Positions 38,301 through 46,096 are shown, counted from the first letter of the stretch. The stretch: 64,000 nucleotides of DNA from Unio delphinus (GCA_029339505.1 JAQISU010000155.1:21439501-21503500), one strand, 5' to 3'. Translations and numbers: made by a program. Notes: generated by a model not told the origin, from the sequence alone.

Positions 38301-41300
38301 GAAATGACATTGTTGTGCAGAATTACCAGATGTGTCAAATAGTCTGACATGGTTGTACATGTCAGTGTTATAAAGAATGTGCAAATAAAACTCAATGGCA
38401 ACCAGCAGTTCTTTTAATCTGCAATAATTTTCTGGGGAGGGACAGCAACTTTTGCTGGTGGGATTCCTATTTTTTTAAATAACAAAATGAAATTCCTGGA
38501 CTTCTAGTTTAAAATCCTAGCAAGACATCTGCAGTCAAATCATTTATTCTGCTAAAATCATATTAAGGTACCAGATCTACATAAAGAAAACAAATATGAT
38601 TATATACAACTTACTGGAGGTGGTCTTCTACCATGACTTGTTCTGAGGACTGCTTTTTGAAACTTTACATCATGTGCCAAATCCTGTAAAGAAAAACACA
38701 AGTCTGACAATTTTTCTCACATAACATTTAGCAAACGTCTGGCAGCCTGATTCACTGAAAATATCACACAAGTCTAAAAGCATGATTTAATGGACATCTA
38801 ACACAAGACCAACATTCTAATTAAAAATTTAAGTCAGGAAAATAAGATGAATAAAAATATATAATCATCATATTCACCTGGACACAACTAAAAATAAACA
38901 TGTTTATTGGTGACACAATTCAAATTTCATGAAAAGCAATAAACAAATTATGCATTATATTTTCTTACCTTTACTAATGTAAAAGGGCTAAAATAAAACC
39001 TTTAATTTGGGTTTCCTAATCATTTAAATTCTTTAATCCTGTATAGATTATGTCAATATCCAAATAATTCTCCTCACTGCACTGACAAAGCATATTTAAA
39101 ATATCTAGGTCATTCTAAAATGTTCCCACACCTAATTATATTATGCAAAATAGTGTGGCCATGTTATACTCGTGCTGGAAAATTAGCTAGGTGACAATTT
39201 TTGTACTTCACTCAATAGGTAGTAATTCCACTGGATATTACAAACCCAGGCTAGGGTCTACTCTGCAAGTTAGTGGATTCCCTTCAGGGGTCAAGCTTGA
39301 CTTTAATGTTACAGAAAGTGACTTCTTTTGGAAATAACAGGGAGAAATGACAATAGAACAAAGAGAAAATGGGAGCAATCAAGAAATGTAATGTGTGTTT
39401 GTGTTTTCATTCTTTTATCTGAATTATACCCTCTGTTTCCCAGCATGCATATTTGCATTTAACGCTGGTTTGAAGTAATACTTTATTTTCAAGCAGAAGA
39501 TTTTCTTAGTTTTATGATTATTATAGACATAATTGGTATGTGTATAAACATTACCACAATCACATGCAGTGTATTTTGGCTGTATTACTTAAAAAGAGAA
39601 CAACATAAGCTATATAGATGGTGAGGAATGTTAACTGTGTAACTAGATTACAGTATTGAAACTGCAAATTAGTACAAATGCTTAATTAACTACCCTTAAT
39701 CAAGATTTTGTATTTTATTTTCTTAAAGTTCACTATAAAATGCCACTAGAAAAGATTTTTAAACTTGTCCGAAACAAACCTCGCACCATGTACATGAGAC
39801 CAAATGCATGTGTCTTCAGATCATTCTGTTCTAATTTCTCTGTTGCTGATAAAACATTATTGTAACTACTCACAGACATCACAATGAAGCATCAAAGTTA
39901 GTATATGAATGAAAATGGAATCTAAACAGCCAATGTGCAAGCACGTCTATTTTTTGAAAGAGGGCTTTCCTTAATGTAACTACTCACTATAATTATAGCT
40001 TTGCCAAAATATTCCACTGATAGATTTGCAAATGTAAGGTTTTATTATTTTTCAATGTACTTGAGTAACATTAGATACTAATTAATTAGTATTTGCTTTG
40101 CTGCCATTTTCTTTTCACAAAAATGAGCAAAGTCAGAAAAAGAAAACTTACACCTAACAGCACTTCTTGAATTTCTCAACATAACATTGTTCCATATGTT
40201 TCTGACCCACATAATTGCATTGTAAAGCTTTAATAACATAATATTTAGACTTTGCTTTGAAGGCAGAAACAGTAACTGCTACAAATGGATAAATAAGGGC
40301 TGATTTATTTGGTGCTAAAACTTAAGGAAAAGTGATTACCTTTAAAGCACTGATTACTATGCATCAATAATAAGCACATGAAAAAAAATTCAGTCTCAAT
40401 GTTTTACAATTATTTGATGTTGCCACCACAAAAGAAATAGATATCTATTTGGTCCTTCAAAGCTGCTTTTTGGTGGTAACTTAAATAACACAAGCACCTT
40501 TCATCTAAGAAAGCGGACAACAACCTTCAATGACAATAAAAAAAACTTTCATGAATGGAATTAGCACCAAATTTAAATAAAAGCAATGGAAACGGATGGA
40601 TTATTGCATTTTCCATAGTGACCGGAACATAATTATTATGCCATGAAAGTTTCACTTTTTCAGAAAAAATATGCGTTTGGTGGCTACCAACAGCTGCATA
40701 AAGCACAAATTAAATGTCCAATATTTTGAAAAAATAGATACCTGGCGGTCAAGTTAACTGGAGATGGGGTATCATGAAAAGTTGTTTGTTCAACTTTTTA
40801 ATCTGTTCACGTTTTCATATCTCTATGAATAACCTCATCCCCTAGGTAGCCTCAGCAAGATGATAACCCAATTTAAGTACATGTACCTGTAGCATGTAAA
40901 CAACTATAGCCATGTGCTATTTGTGATACTTGTAGTGAATAGTTTAGTGACAATCAGATTAGATCAAAACGAAGACTACCAATACTCTAGATGTGTGTTA
41001 TTTGAGCTTTACGGATGCGAGTCATAAACAACTATAGCCATGTGCTATTTGTGATACTTGTAGTGAATAGTTTAGTGACAATCAGATTAGATCAAAACGA
41101 AGACTACCAATACTCTAGATGTGTGTTATTTGAGCTTTACGGATGCGAGTCATAAATGATTTTTATAACATGTAATCTATACTCAAATTCATTGATTTCT
41201 TATATACATGTACAGTACGTAGCGGATTATGGATTACACCATACTAATGTTAATTGTCAATATACAAGAGTTTTTCAGACTAATGTATCTTCATTTAATC

Positions 41301-42068
41301 AAATGCATAAATTTTAGTGACTGCTTTAATTACCCACCCGCTCTTTTATATTTTAGGTCAATGCATCATTATTTCCAGTGAACGGACTTGGTTGGTTATA
41401 ACTCTGTTCAGTATATAACAGTCGGGTTATATGGACCCCAACCGCTGTGATAGCAGGGTCACACTGTATTTGATGCCTTGATTCATACCTTTCGCCTTGA
41501 GCTACAAGAAAACACTGGAACTAAACTGGCTAAGACAAGGGAGTATCTCAAAACCTATGGTCACTCAATGTACCTCTAAAAACTCTGAGGGTGAAGTTCT
41601 GTTTGGTTTCCTGACAGAAAAAGGCAAATTTATAACCCAACCTATCATCAATCTATCACAGGTTGATGCCCACATTACATCACAGCACAGATATAACTTC
41701 ACCAATAACACTTGAATATTATAATGTTAAGTGGGCTATATTAGGTGACAAACAATTCCAGCACAAGTGACAAATGGTCAATACACTCTATACATCCTGT
41801 AACTTCTGATTTAAGGGCTCATTCTTCTCCTACAACAAGTGCAAGATATGTTTAAAATGTTTTGAACTTACAATGTCCAGGACAAAGTATGGATAATTAT
41901 AACAAAGTTTCATTATGAGATATTAAGGAATTAAATGCTAAGAGAAACCCTTCTTACATCTGTGTCGAGAGTGGCATTATATTCATTAAATCCCGAGTAC
42001 AGGTCTTCTTCATCCTCTCCACCCAGATGGACTTGCTCCATCATGCTCATTCGATTCATTCCTGCCAT
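8117..42068 (-). CDS. IFT88: IFT88 (intraflagellar transport protein 88), 13 coding exons, C-terminus beyond window
   Basis: IFT88 (Polaris/TTC10) is a TPR subunit of the IFT-B core that carries cargo along the axoneme and is needed to build cilia. I assembled exons at 41958-42068, 38615-38683, 36278-36461, 35208-35280, 33442-33532, 29721-29825, 21978-22080, 21036-21150, 15991-16222, 15103-15173, 12671-12757, 11480-11579 and 8117-8203. All junctions are GT-AG and phases agree, giving 476 codons without a stop. The family's landmarks appear in order: an acidic N-terminus with [20 protein letters not shown] followed by [10 protein letters not shown], a [10 protein letters not shown] coiled-coil start, [12 protein letters not shown], and TPRs from about residue 212. 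Vertebrate IFT88 is about 820-830 residues, so roughly 350 C-terminal residues are missing, expected to the left of position 1. The order of motifs excludes other TPR proteins. Not seen: the stop codon and 3' UTR. Confidence 0.96.
8536..8563 (+). repeat. Short dispersed repeat, shared with 11756-11783
   Basis: CTCATCAAGGGCTACCACCC then CTCTAA recurs at 11756-11783 with one difference (CTCATCCAGGGCTACC...). Both copies lie around IFT88 exon 12 in the same orientation. Function unknown; it may be a fragment of an older element. Confidence 0.5.
9080..9520 (+). repeat. Minisatellite, 37-bp unit with a palindromic core
   Basis: About ten units; each has GTGGTTGTGTGAACCAC, an imperfect palindrome (GTGGTT / AACCAC arms, GTGTG loop), and a TTATTTTTCATTGGTATTAT spacer. 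Outer units are more diverged, as usual for an array that homogenises from the centre. Confidence 0.9.
9513..9770 (+). repeat. Longer repeat unit (about 147 bp) next to the 37-bp array
   Basis: A block with GATTCTGTGAATC, GTGCCTGTTCATTTGTATCT and TAAATCATTTTCTTTT occurs at 9530-9592 and again at 9678-9740, with related but decayed sequence between. It looks like an older higher-order version of the neighbouring array. Confidence 0.7.
11181..11390 (+). mobile_element. tRNA-derived SINE, diverged (copy 5)
   Basis: A tRNA-like head (CCCAGAGTGGTCTAAAGTGC then GTGTTCAAGTCTCATG) is followed by the SINE body GTGAGAAAGCTTGCCAGTAG and CTTCCTCCACCATTAATACT. The 3' end has been replaced by a (TA)n(GA)n array. 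It lies in IFT88 intron 12. Confidence 0.8.
11390..11475. repeat. (TA)n(GA)n compound microsatellite at an IFT88 splice donor
   Basis: About 44 bp of (TA)n then about 42 bp of (GA)n, ending 4 bp before the donor of IFT88 exon 12. On the IFT88 strand the intron therefore reads GTGA then (CT)n then (TA)n. Confidence 0.95.
11480..11579 (-). CDS. IFT88: IFT88 coding exon 12 (residues 414-447)
   Basis: A 100-bp exon with acceptor tattacag and donor GTGACT. It encodes [20 protein letters not shown] then [13 protein letters not shown]. The donor runs straight into a (CT)n then (TA)n array on this strand, so the first about 90 nt of the intron are simple sequence. It ends in phase 0. Confidence 0.95.
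12671..12757 (-). CDS. IFT88: IFT88 coding exon 11 (residues 385-414)
   Basis: An 87-bp exon with acceptor cctttcag and donor GTGAGT. It encodes [20 protein letters not shown] then W across the junction, the SAKLIAPVIE...GYDW block of the family. It ends in phase 2. Confidence 0.94.
13310..13830. repeat. Degenerate repeat with recurring TGACCTTGA-like motif
   Basis: Phrases GTGACTTTGACCTCGAAA, CCACTGACCTTGAAGATA, CTGACCCTGACCTTGATA and ATGACCCTGAAGATATAAC recur at about 120-180 bp spacing with CC(C)AAATTT(A/C)AT-like sequence between. This is a decayed tandem repeat in IFT88 intron 10 with no open frame. Confidence 0.6.
15103..15173 (-). CDS. IFT88: IFT88 coding exon 10 (residues 362-385)
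   Basis: A 71-bp exon with acceptor ttcttcag and donor GTAAGT. It encodes [19 protein letters not shown], matching the conserved NLV..IKND.LRQ.ERER segment. It ends in phase 2. Confidence 0.94.
15250..15495 (+). mobile_element. tRNA-derived SINE (copy 1)
   Basis: The head CCCCGAGTGGCCGAGTGGTC then TAAAGCGC has an A-box like Leu/Ser tRNAs, and GTGTTCGAGTCTAAG is the B-box. The body has GTGAGAAAGCTTGCCAGTAG and CCTCCACCATTAATACTGGC. The tail is ATGGCGTTAAATTATAAAAA then CAAACAAAAC. It is antisense to IFT88 in intron 9. No clear target duplication was found. Confidence 0.9.
15991..16222 (-). CDS. IFT88: IFT88 coding exon 9 (residues 284-361, two TPRs)
   Basis: The largest exon seen (232 bp), with acceptor gattttag and donor GTAAG. 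It encodes [20 protein letters not shown], then [20 protein letters not shown] and DDEDKYLP. Two consecutive TPRs match IFT88 throughout. It ends in phase 0. The downstream in-frame extension into the intron stops almost at once, which supports the donor. Confidence 0.97.
16376..16416. repeat. (TTA)n/(TTG)n microsatellite
   Basis: Imperfect trinucleotide run ATTATTATTATTGTTGTTGT then TGTTATTATTATTT in IFT88 intron 8. Confidence 0.9.
17830..18315. repeat. Minisatellite, 35-bp unit with higher-order structure
   Basis: About 13 units carrying ATTTGAATACACTTGACAAC and a TGTATATGTACATGC-like spacer. A block including the variant TGTACAAGTTCATACATCTG then AATTCACATGAC occurs at about 18055 and again about 181 bp later, so roughly five units were duplicated together. 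The period is not a multiple of three, so open frames through it are meaningless. Confidence 0.92.
19130..19368 (+). mobile_element. tRNA-derived SINE (copy 2), inserted in the CR1-like LINE
   Basis: Same family as 15250-15495: head CCCCGAGTGGCTGAGTGGTC, B-box GGTTCGAGTCTAAG, tail GTTAAA-like with (CAA)n. Flanked by an 11-bp direct repeat AATTCCTACTT (19119-19129 and 19369-19379). Removing it restores the LINE reading NSYF-VNRTQ. Confidence 0.95.
19614..19867 (-). mobile_element. tRNA-derived SINE (copy 3), inverted, inserted in the same LINE
   Basis: Reverse orientation: (CAA)n tail at the left as TTGTTGTTGATGTAGGGTTT then AACGCCATTTTTCAGC, and head at the right as GGCCACTTGGGGCCCC. The flanks share GTAGAGGTGC / GTAGAGAGGTGC, a slightly decayed target duplication. 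Confidence 0.92.
21036..21150 (-). CDS. IFT88: IFT88 coding exon 8 (residues 246-284, TPR)
   Basis: A 115-bp exon with acceptor atttttcag and donor GTACTT. It encodes [20 protein letters not shown] then [10 protein letters not shown], a canonical TPR with G-N-I-Y and A-I-K-F-Y positions. It ends in phase 2. Confidence 0.95.
21978..22080 (-). CDS. IFT88: IFT88 coding exon 7 (residues 212-246, first TPR)
   Basis: A 103-bp exon with acceptor cttttcag and donor GTTAGT. It encodes [20 protein letters not shown] then [15 protein letters not shown], the first clear TPR helix pair (N-L-A-x2-Y...A-L-x2-Y pattern). It ends in phase 1. Confidence 0.95.
23770..23965 (+). repeat. Dispersed repeat, copy 3
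   Basis: Opens with ATATACTTGCTTATAAGTC and closes with CAAGCATGTACATATGGTAT, like the copy at 3710-3955 in the same orientation. It lies in IFT88 intron 6. Confidence 0.45.
24469..24638 (+). repeat. 85-bp tandem duplication
   Basis: Two units (24469-24553, 24554-24638), each starting CAGATGAACTACA and containing TGAGCAAAAGGCCTGACA. They differ at about eight sites. A third unit starts (CAGATGG) and breaks off. Confidence 0.93.
25191..25277. repeat. (TA)n microsatellite interrupted by a 22-bp piece of the 85-bp repeat
   Basis: (TA)8 at 25191-25207 and (TA)n at 25236-25277 are separated by a segment in which 25216-25237 equals 24537-24558. Confidence 0.9.
29721..29825 (-). CDS. IFT88: IFT88 coding exon 6 (residues 177-211)
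   Basis: A 105-bp exon, phase 0 on both sides, with acceptor cttttccag and donor GTATGT. It encodes [20 protein letters not shown] and then INLDLTYS, nearly identical to the family consensus. Confidence 0.95.
30870..32411 (-). mobile_element. hAT transposon relic with transposase fragment
   Basis: The ends read CAGGGTTCC at the left and the complement of CACTGGTCATGG at the right. Eight-base flanks GTTATCAT and GTAACCAT match at six positions, as for an old hAT insertion. On the minus strand 31777-31568 encodes [20 protein letters not shown] and then a KFCKH motif, resembling the stretch before the L-K-H-x-x-T-R-W block of hAT transposases. Stops and frameshifts show that it is dead. It lies in IFT88 intron 5. 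Confidence 0.6.
33004..33415. mobile_element. hAT-like MITE next to IFT88 exon 5
   Basis: CAGGGTTCATA at the left and TAAGAACCCTG at the right form an 11-bp inverted repeat with one mismatch. Interior phrases of the type CAAAGAC(T/C)TT repeat. No coding capacity. The target duplication is not clear. The right end lies 26 bp from the donor of IFT88 exon 5. Confidence 0.65.
33442..33532 (-). CDS. IFT88: IFT88 coding exon 5 (residues 146-176)
   Basis: A 91-bp exon with acceptor ctctttcag. It encodes [20 protein letters not shown] and then [11 protein letters not shown], the predicted coiled-coil linker before the TPRs. The donor is GTGGGC, weaker than the others. A hAT-like MITE ends only 26 bp into the following intron. 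It ends in phase 0. Confidence 0.94.
33652..34367. mobile_element. hAT-like non-autonomous element with ATCGAT-rich ends
   Basis: TAGTGTTGTTCCGATTATC at the left and the complement of TAGTGATGGGAATCGG at the right are imperfect inverted repeats. Both ends carry several AATCGAT and CAGTTGGTT motifs. Flanks are ATATATAT and ATATATGT, a likely 8-bp target duplication (7 of 8, in simple sequence). It lies in IFT88 intron 4. Confidence 0.65.
35208..35280 (-). CDS. IFT88: IFT88 coding exon 4 (residues 122-146)
   Basis: A 73-bp exon with acceptor acttctag and donor GTAGGA. It continues the frame as [14 protein letters not shown] and then PPLEAKPED, the FDPL...PLEAK segment preceding the coiled coil. 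It ends in phase 2. Confidence 0.93.
35358..35391. repeat. (TA)n microsatellite
   Basis: About 17 TA units in IFT88 intron 3, 78 bp from exon 4. Confidence 0.95.
36278..36461 (-). CDS. IFT88: IFT88 coding exon 3 (residues 61-122)
   Basis: A 184-bp exon with acceptor tttctag and a weak GTGCTT donor. It encodes a Gly/Arg/Met-rich low-complexity stretch and then the conserved GRPITGAV and [10 protein letters not shown] blocks. The Gly/Arg-rich part looks longer and more repetitive than I remember from vertebrate IFT88. It is locally much more GC-rich than the introns around it. It ends in phase 1. Confidence 0.94.
37430..38535 (+). repeat. Dispersed repeat with coding trace, copy A
   Basis: Homologous along its length to 42970-43620 (shared TTTAGCTTYCATTATTGTG, TAGTGCATG, TTGACAAAGATT, CATGTCAGTG, TGGCAACCA and a final CTGGAACTCCTAG/CTGGACTTCTAG). 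From 37768 a frame reads [20 protein letters not shown] and then [11 protein letters not shown] before a stop. This looks like the relic of a mobile or multicopy gene, which I do not recognise. Confidence 0.65.
38615..38683 (-). CDS. IFT88: IFT88 coding exon 2 (residues 38-60)
   Basis: A 69-bp exon in phase 0 on both sides, with acceptor tttacag and donor GTAAGT. It encodes [16 protein letters not shown], matching the conserved SHGRRPP block that follows the acidic N-terminus in animal IFT88. Confidence 0.93.
38684..41957 (-). other. IFT88 intron between coding exons 1 and 2
   Basis: A 3.3-kb intron. Apart from the 128-bp duplication at 40898 I recognise nothing in it. A 72-codon frame on the plus strand at 41497 has no support. 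Confidence 0.6.
40898..41153. repeat. Perfect 128-bp tandem duplication
   Basis: 40898-41025 and 41026-41153 are identical base for base; both begin AAACAACTATAGCC and end GGATGCGAGTCAT. The sequence is not low complexity. Confidence 0.97.
41958..42068 (-). CDS. IFT88: IFT88 coding exon 1 (residues 1-37)
   Basis: The exon starts at an acceptor (ctttcag, intron side) 7 nt before the ATG, so the 5' UTR is spliced. The ATG at 42068-42066 is chosen because the frame runs [11 protein letters not shown] then [10 protein letters not shown], the acidic N-terminal signature of IFT88. Three further Met codons follow (residues 4, 7, 9-10), so the true start could be slightly downstream. It ends in phase 0 at a GTAAG donor. 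The intron just upstream is a long (TA)n array. Confidence 0.93.
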
Positions 42069-42088
42069 TGCTTATCTGAAAGGATATG

Positions 42089-42092
<4 letters not shown>

Positions 42093-42184
<92 letters not shown>
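42093..42184. repeat. (AT)46 microsatellite at the 3' end of an IFT88 intron
   Basis: A pure dinucleotide tract of about 92 bp, starting 17 bp upstream (on the IFT88 strand) of the exon that carries the start codon. Confidence 0.96.
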
Positions 42185-42187
<3 letters not shown>

Positions 42188-42969
42188 ATTGAATTATCAC
42201 CTTTTTGATTCTGGGTTATTGTATTATGTGATTGTTTTACCTCTTATGCCAAAAAAAATGAAGACCTTGTGATTCTGACTCATGTGATGTGATCAAGCAA
42301 TGTCAGAGAATTCCAATTTGTACACAATGTACGTTGAACGTGAGTGGTGGCTTATTAAAGAGACAAAGTACATTTCAACTGTTATGTTTGAGAAACTATA
42401 TTTCATACAGACAGGGTTCTACATAAGGCCACATTACTCTGTTCATGGTAGCATGTTACTAACTATGCTGCTACTGAGCACCTTTAGCAAATTTCAACAT
42501 TTCAAAAAGCAATGCATTCTAACACTGTTACACAATGCAAGACACCAACCCTGATAGGAGAACCAATGTCATACTGCTCTAATACACAATGCCCTGTTAC
42601 TCTGCTCTGACTGTTTAACCAGGGGAACCAGAGGTAAGGTTTCGAATAAATCTTGCATACCCAGCAGCTCATACTATCACTGATGCATAGCTTAGAGTAC
42701 ACCTCTCCTTCAATAACTACCACACAATACGGATAAAAAAACAACACATTCTGCAGTATAAACTCTGAACATTTAAGAAGAGAATGCCATCCTAGCTGGA
42801 CACTGACAATGATAAGCTGAAGGGGCTTTTAAATGGTTTAATACATGTAAAACACTCTCTTGATTACTCATACTCAGATAACTTGCTAACCAGCTTATAA
42901 CACAGGTTTAGGCATGGATCCCATTTTAAAACGAAAATACCCACAAAATTGGTCCCTATTTGTTGAGTT

Positions 42970-43620
42970 GCAGAGTGGTGGGAAAATGAGCTGAAATTTA
43001 CAATAACAGATTTCATTCAGAATATTCCTTTGATGCATTTGTGTATAAGATTACATTTTTAAAAAAAACTTTAGCTTTCATTATTGTGTTTGTTCCCAAG
43101 TGTAGTCAAATAAGTGTAGTCAAATAAGTAGTGCATGTGACCTCAAAATCAAGACAGGTTGAGTGTTTTAAAAAATGCTGTTTGCAAACTTGGACAGGAA
43201 TTTTGGGGCTAAAAAGCAAATTGACAAAGATTATAATGAAATTCAACAGTGCTAGAAGTTGTTAGAACTGACATTTCATGTGGATCTTATTCCAAGCACA
43301 AGGTTAGGCATCACACATAGTGTTCTATGTGTGATGCCTAATACTGTGCTTGGAATATAAGATCTTTCCTTAGCCTGACATAATTCATTCAAACTCTAAT
43401 GTACAGTTACATGTCAGTGCTGTAAAGAAGTTAGGAAATTAACCTTGATGGCAACCAATGTTTCTATTCATCTGGAAATATAGCCATTTCAGGTTTGCCC
43501 AAATGTCTTCTGGTAGGGAACTGCAACTTTTTCTGGGTTTTTTTTTCCAAAAAAAAGGTGTCTGGAACTCCTAGGTTTCAAATCCAAGTGAGACCTCTGG
43601 AGTACTTGAAATTGAAAGGT
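42970..43620 (+). repeat. Dispersed repeat with coding trace, copy B
   Basis: Counterpart of 37430-38535 in the same orientation. The frame of copy A is broken here (LDRNFGAKKQIDKDYNEIQQ then stop). It contains an inverted duplication (43283-43364) that copy A lacks. Confidence 0.65.
43283..43364. repeat. Hairpin from inverted duplication
   Basis: Arms of about 38-40 bp (GATCTTA...TTCCAAGCACA...TTAGGCATCACACATAG and its complement) around a TGTT loop, with about three mismatches and one 2-bp gap. Confidence 0.9.
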
Positions 43621-44035
43621 ATACAGAATCAAATTCTATAAAAGGACACCTATTACCGAAATAGTCAGTGTGGAATGCCTACAACATCTGAGTGTCTTTT
43701 AATAAAGAGGCAACCCAGACTAAATAAATACATAATATAGTAAAAATTAAAGAAATGCGATACAATTCTTTAATAGATTTTAATGTTCAAATTTACTTTT
43801 TCTCTCCTCAATGTCAATCTGCAAGCTAATAACGATCTCCACTCAATGTGATGGATGCTTTAATGTCTGACCATTCATTTTCAATGCTTAGATTTATCTT
43901 CCTTTCCTTCCTCTCTCATTCCTTTAATGCTAATAGTGGTTATAATAATCCATCAAACAAATAAAGATCTGGATTGTAATTTTAAGTTTTCGGAAAATGT
44001 TGTGTACCGACTCAAAGTCCTACATGTAAGACCTC

Positions 44036-44091
44036 GACGCTGATATTTATGTTTTGGGTGTCACGATGCCCAAAACATAAATATCAGCGTT
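44036..44091. repeat. Perfect short hairpin (22-bp arms)
   Basis: ACGCTGATATTTATGTTTTG then GG pairs without mismatch with its complement at 44069-44090. G-T wobbles extend the stem to about 24-25 pairs and leave a 6-nt loop. It would lie in the first IFT88 intron. Confidence 0.9.
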
Positions 44092-44222
44092 AATGTGTTA
44101 CATATACTGTACAGTAGAATAGGACTAACAAACTCCAACCCCCACAAGCAACCAGCAAACCTCCGGTAGTAGCTTTGAGAATTAATCCTCTTGTTTTCGA
44201 ATCACTAATATTGTTCTCTTAC

Positions 44223-44420
44223 CAAAATATTTCAATGAAGAATTCATACACTAACACTGCCTCTAAAAGAGTTTTCGCAAATTCTTTTAAATTACTTCAA
44301 TGTTATTGGACTGTTTGTTTCTAAACTGCCGCTTCAGATGGAATGTCTGCTTCTCGACGACTGCGCATAGCCTCTACGCATTTACGGAAGTGGTCCTTTG
44401 ACAACACAATCCGGAAACAG
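44223..44420 (-). promoter_or_regulatory. IFT88: Possible IFT88 5' UTR exon and promoter region
   Basis: The acceptor 7 nt before the ATG demands at least one upstream non-coding exon. The best donor I see is G|GTAAGAG at 44223/44222. The 44330-44410 stretch is richer in CpG than its surroundings (several CGA, GCGC, ACGG motifs), as expected near a start site. The right boundary is arbitrary. I found no convincing RFX X-box, the usual control site of ciliary genes. Confidence 0.3.
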
Positions 44421-44848
44421 AAAAGCATGTAACCTTCTATCTTTAGTTTATCGTAGAAGACACATAATCATGACAGTGTTAACAAAGTTGTTTTTTTTTT
44501 TTATTATTAAATTGATATAAAAGTAGCTCGTACATAGAAATTGACAAGCACCGTATAACGATCTTCAGCTCCTTATGTAAAACTTCTACTTTGATGGGGT
44601 TAACTTGAGGGCACATTGGAAATCATTGGTCGTGCACTCGATCCGGAACAATTGATGGTGTATGTGCATTCACGGTCTTTACTAATCAGTATATCGTATA
44701 CATGTTAAGTTATTTCTCCAGACATATATCAGCAGGTATGTTGCTTTGTAAACTTCATTCTTCCCTTCTAGATGTTGCTTCCCAAGTTTATTTTCCTTCT
44801 TTCTGGATCCACTATTTATAACTTTTTAACAAAAATTATATTTAGGAT

Positions 44849-44849
<1 letters not shown>

Positions 44850-44895
<46 letters not shown>
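44850..44895. repeat. (TAA)15 microsatellite
   Basis: A nearly pure trinucleotide tract. It adjoins a tRNA-like SINE remnant on its right and could be the expanded tail of that SINE. Confidence 0.95.
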
Positions 44896-44995
44896 GAGTT
44901 GAACCTAAGAGTTGAACCCACATGAACAAAGGTGTGATGTTGGTTGTGTGTAAAGATGAGCACCTCGGACAATCCAGCCACCCACGGCCCTAGAG
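44896..44995 (-). mobile_element. Possible degenerate SINE head
   Basis: On the minus strand GGCCGTGGGTGGCTGGATTG then TCCGAGGTGC and ATGTGGGTTCAACTCTTAGG resemble tRNA-like A- and B-boxes, followed by the (TTA)n tract. The usual SINE body is missing. Confidence 0.35.
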
Positions 44996-46096
44996 GAAGG
45001 ACTGAAAAATAAAGTAACAATGATATGTATAATAAGCGTGCAGCAAATAGAAAATGTATTAAAATAATGCAGGTAACAAAGTAAATGCTAATGAATACAT
45101 GTACAACATAAATGGTAAATAAATTTCTATTGGTAGTTTGAATGTACATGTATGTTGTATGAAAATAATTTGACAAAAAGTATATGGAGTTTAAACAATC
45201 TTAAATATTTCAGGAACGTTTTTTTTTTTATTTTCTTTTAGGAATGCCAAAAATATATTAGTTTTTGTAGTTGATTGTATTATATAACTGATCATAATTT
45301 GGTTAATATTGTCTCAGTTCACATTATTGCTAAAAAAAAACATGTGTCATTAATAGCTTCATAACTTTATCAATGCTTGGACTTTTCAATTACAAGTCAT
45401 ATATGAACCATGAGTTTGACTGCTGTAAAACCTCTATATAGGTATAACTGAGCTCAGATTACTGTAAATCCTCCATAGATTTAATTTGTTTCATACCCTA
45501 AAATTTCCACGTGTTTGGTTATTCTGATCATTATCGTTAAACTGAACAAAAACCAAACTTTTATCAATGATTATTCTTTTCGAAAATTTATAATCTTTCT
45601 GATATTTTTTAGTAGCACATATTGTTATCCCTTTTAACATCTGTTGTCTAAATACACTAGTATTCATGAACATAAATATAAGTTATCTTGAACATATTGT
45701 CCAGAGGATGTATTTGATCCAGGGTAAAATATTAATCATATTTATTGGTCATATTTATTGGTCAAGCAGTACAAATCTGGCTTAATATATAACAAATTTG
45801 ATAATAACAAAAAATAACAAACTTAATATGTAACAAATTGGGCTTAATATATAAGTTTGAATTACGTTATGTTTTATGTTGTTTTTTTATGTAATGCAGG
45901 TCTTAATATGGTTTCTTTACTGTAATTCAGCGAATGTCTTCTGTAAAGTTGACACGTCAGAATATTGTGGAATTGGTTTATCTGGTACTAGTGGACAGTC
46001 TTTGAAATAGCCATGAAAATCCTTGGTTACTATCATCATCAAATTGTTTGATATTTTTTCCTGTCCATTAGATATAGTTCTACAATTTTTGAAAAA

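Larger units (their letters stand above)
44424..46096. other. Region upstream of IFT88, no gene seen
   Basis: Holds a (TAA)n tract, a possible SINE scrap and AT-rich sequence. Short frames here show no recognisable domain. Confidence 0.5.

Noticed and set aside
41497..41715. 72-codon plus-strand frame in an IFT88 intron
   Set aside because: Composition looks protein-like, but there is no splice or promoter context, no recognised domain, and it lies antisense to IFT88.
41935..42192. Frame ending in a long YIYIYI peptide
   Set aside because: It reads the antisense of IFT88 exon 1 into the (AT)n tract. The same applies to the YIYI/SLSL frames at 11375-11590, 25083-25376 and 56939-57208.
44385..44405. 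Possible RFX X-box upstream of IFT88
   Set aside because: The complement reads GTTGTC then AAAGGACC; only the first half-site resembles an X-box.
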